Origin: Pseudonocardia alni
GTDB taxonomy: Bacteria > Actinomycetota > Actinomycetes > Mycobacteriales > Pseudonocardiaceae
Direction of reading: 5' to 3'
Length of the DNA: 64,000 nt
Assembly: GCF_002813375.1 (NCBI RefSeq)
Contig: NZ_PHUJ01000003.1
Span: forward strand, 1,426,001-1,490,000
Shown here: positions 28,996-36,274 of the stretch, piece after piece
Numbering within the stretch: position 1 is the stretch's first letter
How the letters are laid out: each line of letters starts with the position of its first letter
The notes under the pieces: generated by a model
What the model saw: only the letters and a program-made list of their open reading frames with translations
The model's database searches: none
Told to the model about the DNA's origin: nothing
Translations under genes and position numbers: made by a program

Positions 28996-29372
28996 GTCCG
29001 GTGCACCACGATCCGCTGCACGGAGCGTCCGCCGCCGTGTGGGCGGCGGGGCTCCTGGCGCGCGGGCGGGGCGGCCTCCTCCAGCACCGCGACGAGCACG
29101 GCGAGCAGCCCGCCGGCGTGGTCGGCGAGCCGGGTGACCAGCTCCGACCGCTCCCCCCGCACGACGGCGATCAGCGCGCACACCGGGCAGGCGGTGCAGG
29201 AGCCCGCGTCGCCGGGGCCGGGGTCGCTCCCGGCGGCCCGCAGCGAGTCCGACATCGTCTCGGTGGCCGCGCGCAGCCGGTCGAGCAGCGCCATCGCGGT
29301 GACCCGGAGGTCCTCCGGGATGCCGCTGTGATCGCCGCAGTGGGTGCCGCACCGCGTGTCACGGCCGCTCAC
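28992..29372 (-). CDS. uncharacterised Cys-motif protein coupled to ArsA
   Basis: A 126-residue protein of a small actinobacterial family without known function. The N-terminus has RCGTHCGDH (two Cys and His residues) and the middle has SCTACPVCALIAVVRGE, a CX2CX2C motif that could bind zinc or an iron-sulfur cluster; the rest is a helical LVTRLADHAGGLLAVLVAVLE segment. It overlaps arsA by GTGA upstream and the ROK gene by ATGA downstream, so it is co-translated with both. The GTG at 29370-29372 is set by that overlap. Confidence 0.72.
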   Translation of the reverse strand: MSGRDTRCGTHCGDHSGIPEDLRVTAMALLDRLRAATETMSDSLRAAGSDPGPGDAGSCTACPVCALIAVVRGERSELVTRLADHAGGLLAVLVAVLEEAAPPARQEPRRPHGGGRSVQRIVVHRT

Positions 29373-30616
29373 GAGGTCATCCAGGTGCCCGGGTCGGGCA
29401 CGAAGGAGATCACCAGGCGGGCGTCGGAGCCGCGGCCCTCCAGCCGGGCACCGGTGGCCTCGCAGCGGCGCAGGACCGACGGCAGCGAGACCACGCGCCG
29501 GGAGAACCCGATGCCGACGACCATGTCGTCGCCGACCCGGGCGAGGTCCAGCGGGGCGTCCTGGGCGCCGGGCAGCGCCACGTCGAGCTCGAACTCGGTG
29601 TCGGCGGAGACGCCGTGGCCTGCGGTGCGGCGCAGCTCCATCAGCGGCCGCGGCGGGGCGCCGTCGGCGGTGCCCGCGGGGTCGTCGTCGCCGTAGACCG
29701 ACAGGGCCAGCTCGCGCAGCGCACCGACGCCGGTCGGCTCGGCGGCGGTGTAGCGGACCGCGGTCACCGGTACGTCCGCACCGAGCTCGCCCAGCTCGGC
29801 GAGCACGGACTGCTGCTCGGTGGCGCGTTCGCGCAGCCAGCGCGCCGCGGGCCCGCGCAGCGACGGCGGCGGGCCGGGCATCACCCGGTTCGCCAGCAGC
29901 CCGTCGACCCGCAGCTCGTGCAGGGCGAGCGCGGTCAGCGTCCGGCGGGTCTCGGCCGCGACGACCCGCTCCGGGGTCAGCACCAGCCGGATCGAGGTGC
30001 GGGAGCGGTCGGCGAGCAGGCCGCGCAGCCCGCGCAGCTGCTCGGCCAGCACGCCGAGCGCGTCGATCGTGCGGTCCCAGCCCGCGCCGTCGGCCTTGGC
30101 CCCGGCGAGCCCGGCGACCAGGCCGCGCACGGCGCGGCGGTGCGCGGGGAACAGCCGCTCCAGGTAGCCCGACAGCGCCTCGGGCAGGGTGAGCAGCCGC
30201 AGCGTCTCCGCGGTCGGCCCGCAGTCGACGACGACGACGTCGAAGCGGCCCGAGTCGGCGTAGCGCTGCACCTCGACCAGCGCGAGGAGGTCCTCGACGC
30301 CGGGCAGCACGGTCAGCTCGTCGGCGACGAGTTCGTCCACACCGGCCCCGGCGAGCATCGTGCGCAGGTGCCCCTGCAGGTCGCCCCAGGCGCCCTCGAG
30401 CAGGTGCCGGGCCTCGATGTGGGCACCCCACAGGTTCTCGGTGACCTCGGCGGGCTCGGCGCCCAGCTCGGCGTCCAGCGCGTCGCCGAGGGAGTGCGCC
30501 GGGTCGGTGGACACGACCAGCGCGGACCGGCCGGTCCCGGCCACGTGCGCGGCCGTCGCGGCGGCCAGGGTCGTCTTGCCGACCCCGCCCTTGCCGGTGA
30601 AGAGCACGACGCGCAC
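29369..30616 (-). CDS. ArsA/GET3-family ATPase (Rv2184c-like)
   Basis: A 415-residue deviant-Walker P-loop ATPase. The A-motif is FTGKGGVGKTTLAAATAAH with the signature lysine, the switch is STDPAHSLGDAL, and Walker B is VVVVDCGPTAETLRLL. No arsenic genes are nearby, and the arsenite-binding cysteines of ArsA are not evident, so a targeting or chaperone-like role is more likely than arsenic efflux. The GTG at 30614-30616 follows TAGGCT by 7 nt (leaderless). It matches Rv2184c by position. Confidence 0.87.
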   Translation of the reverse strand: MRVVLFTGKGGVGKTTLAAATAAHVAGTGRSALVVSTDPAHSLGDALDAELGAEPAEVTENLWGAHIEARHLLEGAWGDLQGHLRTMLAGAGVDELVADELTVLPGVEDLLALVEVQRYADSGRFDVVVVDCGPTAETLRLLTLPEALSGYLERLFPAHRRAVRGLVAGLAGAKADGAGWDRTIDALGVLAEQLRGLRGLLADRSRTSIRLVLTPERVVAAETRRTLTALALHELRVDGLLANRVMPGPPPSLRGPAARWLRERATEQQSVLAELGELGADVPVTAVRYTAAEPTGVGALRELALSVYGDDDPAGTADGAPPRPLMELRRTAGHGVSADTEFELDVALPGAQDAPLDLARVGDDMVVGIGFSRRVVSLPSVLRRCEATGARLEGRGSDARLVISFVPDPGTWMTS

Positions 30617-30623
30617 AGCGCGG

Positions 30624-30629
30624 AGCCTA
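30624..30629 (-). promoter_or_regulatory. -10 box of leaderless arsA-like gene
   Basis: TAGGCT on the minus strand, 7 nt before the GTG; this suggests an internal promoter for arsA, the Cys-motif gene and the ROK gene. Confidence 0.5.
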
Positions 30630-30659
30630 ACGATCGCGTCCGGGTCGCCGCCGACCGGC

Positions 30660-31097
30660 TCAGCCCTTCTCGACGCGGCGCTTGAGGCCCTTCAACGCGG
30701 CGTCGATGATCACTTTCTCCGCCTTGCGACGGAGCATCCCGATCATCGGGAAGTTGACCTCGACGCTGAGCTCGTAGGTGACGGTGGTGCCGCCGGCGTC
30801 GCCGACCAGCCGGTACGCGCCGTCCTGGGCGCGCTGGATGCCGCCCTTGACCAACGTCCAGGACACCGAGCGGTCGTCGGCGGCCCAGTCGTAGTCGAGG
30901 GTGTAGGTGTCCTTGATGGCCCCGGCGTCCATCGCGAAGCGGACCTGGCGGGCGCGACCGTCGGCACCGGCGTCGAGGATCTCGACGCTGGTGATCTGGT
31001 CGGTCCACTCGGGGTAGGACGCGAAGTCCGCGATCACCGCCATGACCCGCTCCGGCGGGGCGTCGATGTGGATCGAGGACGAGGTCGCGTCGGCCAT
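30660..31097 (-). CDS. SRPBCC-family protein (Rv2185c/TB16.3-like)
   Basis: A 145-residue START/Bet v1-fold protein (polyketide cyclase/dehydrase-like). It aligns along its length with Rv2185c: SSIHIDAPPERVMAVIADFASYPEWTDQ-type N-terminus, FKDTYTLDY-like strand, VSWTLVKGGI and a basic C-terminal helix MIGMLRRKAEKVIIDAALKG. Such folds bind hydrophobic ligands; the ligand is unknown. The ATG at 31095-31097 follows TAGCCT by 6 nt, so it is probably leaderless. Confidence 0.88.
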   Translation of the reverse strand: MADATSSSIHIDAPPERVMAVIADFASYPEWTDQITSVEILDAGADGRARQVRFAMDAGAIKDTYTLDYDWAADDRSVSWTLVKGGIQRAQDGAYRLVGDAGGTTVTYELSVEVNFPMIGMLRRKAEKVIIDAALKGLKRRVEKG

Positions 31098-31103
31098 GGC
31101 GGG

Positions 31104-31109
31104 AGGCTA
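31104..31109 (-). promoter_or_regulatory. -10 box of leaderless SRPBCC (TB16.3-like) gene
   Basis: TAGCCT on the minus strand, 6 nt before the ATG. Confidence 0.5.
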
Positions 31110-31117
31110 TCCGGTGG

Positions 31118-31912
31118 TCAGAACCGGAGCACGTAGGGCGTGCCGTGCGCGCGGAAGTGTCCGGCGTTGACGCACTCGGTGCGGCCGATCCGCGCGCGAC
31201 GGTGCAGCGGCTGGTGCACGTGACCGAACAGGGCGTGCGACGGCTGCTCGGCCCGGATCCGCGCGGCCAGCGGGGCGCTGGCGATCTCGGCGCGGCGGGT
31301 GACGACGTCGTAGGTCAGGCCCGGGTGCGCCGGCGGGACGTGGGTGCACAGCACGTCGGCCGGGCCGAGCGCGTCCAGGCGCGCGGTCCAGTCCTCGTGG
31401 GTCACGAAGTGCGGCCGCCAGGGGCCGGTACGGCGCGGATCGATCCCGGGCGGCAGCGGCACCCCGCCGAGGAAGCCGAACCGGCGACCGCCGATCTCGA
31501 CCACCCGTCCGTCGGCGCGGGTGACGCCGTCGGTGTCGGGCCAGGCGTCGGGGACGTCGACGTTGCCCGGGATCGCCCAGACCGGCACCCCGAGCCCGCC
31601 CAGCACCCCGAAGACCTCGGCGTACTGCGCGGCGACGGCCTCGGCGACGGCGGCGGCCGGGTCGGTGAACCGGGCCCAGGAGCGCTCCAGCAGGCCCAGC
31701 ATCTGCGCGCGCGGCGCCCCGATCCGGCGCATCCGGCCGAACTCCGCGGCCACCTCGGGCCCGAGCAGCCGGGAGATGATCCCGTTGGTCGGGTCGCGGT
31801 AGTCGATGAACTCCAGCAGGTCGCCGAGTACCAGCACCCCGTCGGCGCCCTCGGCGGCGCGGGCGAGCGGGACGGTGGCGCCGTGGACGTCGGTGACGAC
31901 GTGCAGCCGCAC
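31118..31912 (-). CDS. calcineurin-like metallophosphoesterase
   Basis: A 264-residue binuclear metal phosphoesterase. Metal ligands appear in order: VVTDVHG (DXH), VLVLGDLLEFID (GDXX), IPGNVDVPD (GNXD-type), LCTHVPPAH and ALFGHVHQPLH (GHXH). GTG at 31910-31912 is 2 nt after the stop of the upstream SRPBCC gene, with no ribosome site, so translation is probably coupled. The substrate is unknown; small members act on nucleotides, phosphodiesters or phosphoproteins. Confidence 0.85.
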   Translation of the reverse strand: MRLHVVTDVHGATVPLARAAEGADGVLVLGDLLEFIDYRDPTNGIISRLLGPEVAAEFGRMRRIGAPRAQMLGLLERSWARFTDPAAAVAEAVAAQYAEVFGVLGGLGVPVWAIPGNVDVPDAWPDTDGVTRADGRVVEIGGRRFGFLGGVPLPPGIDPRRTGPWRPHFVTHEDWTARLDALGPADVLCTHVPPAHPGLTYDVVTRRAEIASAPLAARIRAEQPSHALFGHVHQPLHRRARIGRTECVNAGHFRAHGTPYVLRF

Positions 31913-31914
31913 GC

Positions 31915-32331
31915 TCAGGCCGTCCGGTCCGGCCGGAACGCCGACGGCGCGACGCCCGCCGGGCGCCCGTCCTCCAGGCGCCGTTTGAGCGCGAAGGCGT
32001 GCGCCTTGAACGCTCGGTGCCGCCGGTCGGACTCCGCGCGCAGCCACCGGCGGCGCCGCAGCCGGCCACCGGGCGGCGGGCCGTCCGGGTCCGCGCGCAG
32101 GAAGAAGTGCAGGACGGTGCCGTCGCCCTCCGGCTCGCACCAGACCTCCATGGTCCCGACGAGCGCGCCGGTCACGGTCCAGCGCAGCCCGGCCGGCCCG
32201 CGGTCGTGCGCGACCTCGGGGCGCAGGTCGGGCCAGTACGACGGCCACCGGGCCGGGTCGGCGAACTCCGCCGCGACCCGCTCGCGGGGCACGGCCAGGA
32301 AGGTCTCGTCGATCACGTCGATCGCGGGCAC
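31915..32331 (-). CDS. SRPBCC-family protein, second copy
   Basis: A 138-residue Bet v1-like protein (IDVIDETFLAVPRERVAAEF, then RWPSYWPDLRPEV and VWCEPEGDGTVLHFFLR), ending in a strongly basic helix (RLRRRRWLRAESDRRHRAFKA). It is the first gene of the minus-strand cluster and diverges from fadD15. The GTG at 32329-32331 lacks a strong ribosome site. The fold suggests lipid or hydrophobic ligand binding, in keeping with the neighbouring acyl-CoA ligase. No precise role can be given. Confidence 0.75.
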   Translation of the reverse strand: MPAIDVIDETFLAVPRERVAAEFADPARWPSYWPDLRPEVAHDRGPAGLRWTVTGALVGTMEVWCEPEGDGTVLHFFLRADPDGPPPGGRLRRRRWLRAESDRRHRAFKAHAFALKRRLEDGRPAGVAPSAFRPDRTA

Positions 32332-32456
32332 CCGGTCAGCGTGCCACCCCGTGCGACGGCGCCGGTCACGGGTACCGTCGCGGCCCGGACCGGACCGGCG
32401 GCACCACCGACCGATCCGTTATGTCCGAATCGATGTACGTGGACCCTACTCTCCGG

Positions 32457-32462
32457 TAGGTT
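32457..32462 (+). promoter_or_regulatory. -10 box candidate for fadD15
   Basis: TAGGTT about 75 bp before the fadD15 start; a small dyad (CCTAC...GTAGG) overlaps it. Confidence 0.35.
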
Positions 32463-32536
32463 CTGCTCCGAGGTGTCACCGCAGCCGTCGCGGTGACCGC
32501 GTTCAGCCTGTCGAGGCCGCCAGGAGGTCGATCCCC

Positions 32537-34381
32537 GTGCGTGAGTACAGCGTTCCCGCCGCGGTGTCCGTGGGAGACGAGGAATCGCTCTCGGACGCCG
32601 TGTTCGACAACGCCGCGCAGCACCCGTCGGACGTGCTCTACCGCCGCAAGGGCGCGGACGGGAGCTGGTCGGAGGTGACCGCGGCCGAGTTCGGCGAGCA
32701 GGTCACCCGCATCGCCGCCGGGCTGGTCGCCGCGGGCGTGCAGGCCGGGGACCGGGTCGCGCTGCTGTCGCGGACCCGGTACGAGTGGACCCTGTTCGAC
32801 TACGCGATCCTCGCCGCGGGCGGGGTCACCGTGCCGATCTACGAGACGTCGTCGCCGGACCAGATCTCCTGGATCGTGTCCGACTCCGGCGCCGTCGGGA
32901 TCGTCGTGGAGACCGCCGAGCACGCCGCGTCGGTGGAGAAGGTCCGCGGGGACCTGCCCGAGCTGCGCACCGTCTGGCAGATCGAGCCCGCCGCGTCGGC
33001 CCCGGACGCCCCCTCGGCGGTCGAGCAGCTGCGCGGCCTCGGCGCGGACACCCCCGACGACGTGGTGCACGAGCGCCGGGGCGGGGTGCGCGCCGACGAC
33101 CTCTGCACCCTGATCTACACCTCCGGCACGACCGGACGGCCCAAGGGCTGCGAGCTGACCCACCGCAACCTGATCGCCGAGATCCGCACGATCGCCGCGA
33201 CGATCCCGCACCTGTTCGAGCCCGGGGACTCGGTGCTGCTGTTCCTGCCGCTCGCGCACGTGTTCGGCAAGGCCATCCAGTGCGGCTGCCTGTCCACCCG
33301 CACGATCGTCGGCCACTCCCCCGACGTGAAGACCCTGCTGCCCGACCTGGCGGACTTCCGGCCGACCTTCCTGCTCGCGGTGCCGCGGGTGTTCGAGAAG
33401 GTCTACAACGGCGCGCGGCTCAAGGCGCACAACGACGGCAAGGGCAAGATCTTCGACGCGGCCGCCGACACCGCGATCGCCTACTCCGAGGCCCTCGACG
33501 CGGGCGGACCCGGCCTGCTGCTCAAGGCCCGGCACGCGCTGTTCGACAAGCTCGTCTACGGCAAGCTGCGCGCCGCCGTCGGCGGCCGGGTCAAGGCCGC
33601 GGTGTCCGGCTCGGCCCCGCTCGGGGGCCGGCTCGGGCACTTCTTCCGCGGCGTCGGGCTGCCCGTGCTGGAGGGCTACGGCCTGACCGAGACCTCCGCC
33701 GGCATCACCCTGAACACCCTCGACGCCCAGCGCGTCGGCTCGGTGGGCCGCCCGGTCCCCGGCTGCGCGGTCCGGATCGCCTCCGACGGCGAGATCATGC
33801 TGCGCGGCGACATCGTCTTCCGCGGCTACTGGAAGAACGAGGAGGCCTCGAAGGAGGCCCTGGAGTCCGACGGCTGGTTCCACTCCGGCGACATCGGCGA
33901 GCTCGACGACGCCGGCTTCCTCACCATCACCGGCCGCAAGAAGGAGATCATCGTCACCGCCGGCGGCAAGAACGTCGCCCCGGCCGTGCTCGAGGACCGG
34001 CTGCGGGCGCACCCGCTGGTTGGGCAGTGCATCGTGATCGGCGACCAGAGGCCGTTCATCTCCGCGCTGGTCACCATCGACCCGGACGCCCTGCCGGGCT
34101 GGCGCGAGCGCAACGGCAAGCCCGCGGGCGACGGCAGCTCGGCCGCCGACCTCGTCGACGACCCGGAGCTGCGCGGCGAGATCGCGGCCGCGGTCGAGGA
34201 CGCCAACCAGGCCGTCTCGCGGGCCGAGCAGATCCGCAAGTTCACGATCCTGCCGCACGACTTCAGCGAGGCCGGCGGCGAGCTGACGCCGACGATGAAG
34301 GTCAAGCGCAAGGTCGTCGTGGAGTCCTACTCCGGCGAGATCGAGGCGCTCTACGCGGGGACCACCGCCGACAAGGGCTGA
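32537..34381 (+). CDS. fadD15: long-chain fatty acid-CoA ligase FadD15
   Basis: A 614-residue adenylate-forming enzyme that makes acyl-CoA. The P-loop is TLIYTSGTTGRPKGCELTH, followed by VLEGYGLTETSAG (A5 motif), DGWFHSGDIGELDDAGFL (A7), GRKKEIIVTAGGKNVAP (A8) and the C-terminal lysine region ELTPTMKVKRK. GTG at 32537 has AGGAGG with a 9-nt spacer. It corresponds to Rv2187 by position and sequence type. It probably activates fatty acids for membrane lipid synthesis or degradation. Confidence 0.94.
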   Translation: MREYSVPAAVSVGDEESLSDAVFDNAAQHPSDVLYRRKGADGSWSEVTAAEFGEQVTRIAAGLVAAGVQAGDRVALLSRTRYEWTLFDYAILAAGGVTVPIYETSSPDQISWIVSDSGAVGIVVETAEHAASVEKVRGDLPELRTVWQIEPAASAPDAPSAVEQLRGLGADTPDDVVHERRGGVRADDLCTLIYTSGTTGRPKGCELTHRNLIAEIRTIAATIPHLFEPGDSVLLFLPLAHVFGKAIQCGCLSTRTIVGHSPDVKTLLPDLADFRPTFLLAVPRVFEKVYNGARLKAHNDGKGKIFDAAADTAIAYSEALDAGGPGLLLKARHALFDKLVYGKLRAAVGGRVKAAVSGSAPLGGRLGHFFRGVGLPVLEGYGLTETSAGITLNTLDAQRVGSVGRPVPGCAVRIASDGEIMLRGDIVFRGYWKNEEASKEALESDGWFHSGDIGELDDAGFLTITGRKKEIIVTAGGKNVAPAVLEDRLRAHPLVGQCIVIGDQRPFISALVTIDPDALPGWRERNGKPAGDGSSAADLVDDPELRGEIAAAVEDANQAVSRAEQIRKFTILPHDFSEAGGELTPTMKVKRKVVVESYSGEIEALYAGTTADKG

Positions 34382-34390
34382 CCCCGCCGT

Positions 34391-34427
34391 CGACGACGGG
34401 TCGTGCACTCAGCGCGGCCCGTCGTCG
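34391..34427. terminator. hairpin between convergent fadD15 and pimB'
   Basis: CGACGACGGG pairs with CCCGTCGTCG (10 bp) across a 17-nt loop that contains the pimB' stop codon. Confidence 0.4.
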
Positions 34428-35551
34428 CCGGTCAGGAAGCCGTGCAGGCGCGCCGCCGACGACGGCCCACCCCAGACCCGCCGGACGTGGGCCCGTCCGG
34501 CGCGGCCCATCGCCGTCGCCCGGGCGGGGTCGGCGAGCAGGTCCGCGACCCGGTCGGCGACGGCGGCGACGTCACGTCCCGGCACGACGTGGCCGGTCAC
34601 ACCCTCCTCGACGGTCTCCGGCGCGCCGCCGGAGTCCCCCGCGACGACGGGCAGCCCCGACGCCGCGGCCTCCAGCAGCGCGATCCCCAGCCCCTCGACG
34701 TCGAGCCCGCCGAGGTGGGTGCGGCACGGCAGGGCGAACACGTCACCGGCGGCGTGGTGCGCGGCGAGCTCGGCGGCCGGGACCCCGCCGGTGAGCACGA
34801 CGGCGTCGGTCACCCCGGCGCGTGCGGCCAGTCTGCGCAACCGGTCCCGGTAGGGCCCGCCGCCGACGAGCAGCAGCCGGGCGCCCGGCACCCGGCGGCG
34901 GATCCGCGGCAGCGCCGCGACCAGCAGGTCCTGGCCCTTGCGCGGCACCAGCCGGGACACGCACGTCACGACCGGTGCGTCGCCGAGCCGGTACCGGCTC
35001 CGGACCGCGGCGCGGGCGTCCGGGTCGGGTGCGAACCGGACGGTGTCCACCGGGGGCGGCAGGACCTCCAGCGCCGCGTCCGGGCCGAACGCGCCGGTGA
35101 GCCGGCCGCGGGTCCAGCGCGAGACCGTGGTGACGACGTCGGCGTCCCGGCCGATCCGGTGCAGCGCCCGGCGCGCGCCGGGCAGCATCGACCAGCCGAC
35201 CTCGTGGCCGTGTGTGGTGGCGACGACCCGCTCCACCCCGGCCCGGCGGCGCAGGTACGGGCCGAGCAGCCCCAGCGGCGCGGCCGCGCCGAACCAGACG
35301 GTCCCGGCGTCGTGCTCGCGGGCCAGCTCCGCGGCGCGCCGGGCGACCTCGGGGACCGGCAGCATCAGCGACGACCGGTGCCGGTGCACGGGGAACGGCA
35401 GCGCGGCGTCGTGGTCGGCGGCACCGCGCCAGGCGGGCGCGTGGACCGCGAGCGAGTCCGGCGGGAGCCCGCGGGCGAGGTCGGACAGGTAGGACTGGAT
35501 GCCGCCGGGCCGGGGCGGGAAGTCGTTGGTCACCAGCAGCGTGCGCGCCAC
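34409..35551 (-). CDS. pimB: phosphatidylinositol mannosyltransferase PimB'-like GT4
   Basis: A 380-residue GT-B glycosyltransferase. The N-terminus LLVTNDFPPRPGGIQSYLSDL is the classic PimB' start; TTHGHEVGWSMLPGARR, CVSRLVPRKGQDLLVAALP and the EX7E region GLDVEGLGIALLEAAASGLPVVAG follow. It should add the second mannose to phosphatidylinositol monomannoside with GDP-mannose. The positional match is Rv2188c. GTG at 35549-35551 lies 8 nt after a TAGCGT -10 box, so it is probably leaderless. With mptA and the PlsC-like gene it supports a lipomannan-type envelope. Confidence 0.88.
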   Translation of the reverse strand: MARTLLVTNDFPPRPGGIQSYLSDLARGLPPDSLAVHAPAWRGAADHDAALPFPVHRHRSSLMLPVPEVARRAAELAREHDAGTVWFGAAAPLGLLGPYLRRRAGVERVVATTHGHEVGWSMLPGARRALHRIGRDADVVTTVSRWTRGRLTGAFGPDAALEVLPPPVDTVRFAPDPDARAAVRSRYRLGDAPVVTCVSRLVPRKGQDLLVAALPRIRRRVPGARLLLVGGGPYRDRLRRLAARAGVTDAVVLTGGVPAAELAAHHAAGDVFALPCRTHLGGLDVEGLGIALLEAAASGLPVVAGDSGGAPETVEEGVTGHVVPGRDVAAVADRVADLLADPARATAMGRAGRAHVRRVWGGPSSAARLHGFLTGDDGPR

Positions 35552-35937
35552 GGTCGGCGACGCTAGTCCTCGTCGGGGCGCCGGCCGCCGGTGGTCACCG
35601 GCGGAGGGGGGCGGCGGGGGTCGGGACGGCGGCTCCGCACGCGCGCCGCGCGTCGGGGATGCGGGCCGCCGTCCGACACTCCGGGGAGCGGACGAGTTCC
35701 GCGTCCTCACCGTTGCGTGACCGGATCGGTCGCCCGCCGGGGTAGCGCTGCTCCGTACGAGTGGTGGTGTCCGCTCGACGGCACAGCTGGTGAGGATGTC
35801 GTGCTGTTCAGGTGAACGAGCGCGGCAGCCCGCAGTGACGGCCCCGGCCCGGTTTTTCTCCGGCGCGGCCATTCTGTCGGACCCCTCCCCTAGCGTCCGC
35901 GGTGCTCGACCACCTCGGGTCCGACGAAGGAGGAGCC
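35552..35937. promoter_or_regulatory. 386-bp intergenic region with divergent promoters
   Basis: No supportable gene. TAGCGT at 35560-35565 (minus) serves pimB'. On the plus strand CTGTCGGAC (35874-35882), 8 nt, then TAGCGT (35891-35896) resembles the actinobacterial RecA-independent DNA-damage (PafBC) promoter. The pattern recurs at 37957-37979. The rest is GC-rich sequence without clear dyads. Confidence 0.5.
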
Positions 35938-36270
35938 ATGATCGTCGACTGCGATCGCTGCGAGGTCCGCGGTGCCGCCTGCGGTGCCTGCGTCATCGGG
36001 GTGCTGCTGGAGGTCCCGGAGGACGACCGGCCGATCCCCTACCTTCCCGTCGACCTGCCGGCCGACACGGTGGCCACGACCGTCGCCCCGGTGGAGTTCG
36101 CCGAGCCGGAGCGCCGGGCACTGCAGGTGCTGGCCGAGGGCGGCCTCATCCCACACCTGCGTCTGGTCGAGCCGGGCGCACCGGCGCCCGGTCGAGCCGG
36201 GCGTACGGCGCTGCCGATGCCGGAGGTTCCGCCGGCCGGGCACGGGCCCCGGCACCGTGACGTGGGGTGA
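35938..36270 (+). CDS. small Cys-cluster protein, uncharacterised
   Basis: A 110-residue protein starting IVDCDRCEVRGAACGACV, a CX2C-X6-CX2C cluster at residues 5-18 suited to zinc binding, then a hydrophobic strand VIGVLLEVP and an acidic/hydrophobic middle containing FAEPERRALQVLAEGGLIPHL. The last 25 residues are Pro/Arg-rich. The ATG at 35938 has a strong AAGGAGGAG site. Similar small proteins occur in other actinobacteria but I know no function. The promoter carries a PafBC-like motif, hinting at DNA-damage control. Confidence 0.7.
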   Translation: MIVDCDRCEVRGAACGACVIGVLLEVPEDDRPIPYLPVDLPADTVATTVAPVEFAEPERRALQVLAEGGLIPHLRLVEPGAPAPGRAGRTALPMPEVPPAGHGPRHRDVG

Positions 36271-36274
36271 GCGC

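Noticed and set aside
29369-30616. Arsenic-efflux ATPase
   Set aside because: No arsB, arsR or arsC is nearby and the metal-binding cysteines are not evident; the orthologue of Rv2184c is a better description.
32473-32496. Seven-codon ORF (GTG start) in the fadD15 leader
   Set aside because: Its start is 10 nt after the -10 box, there is no associated hairpin, and fadD15 has its own strong ribosome site.
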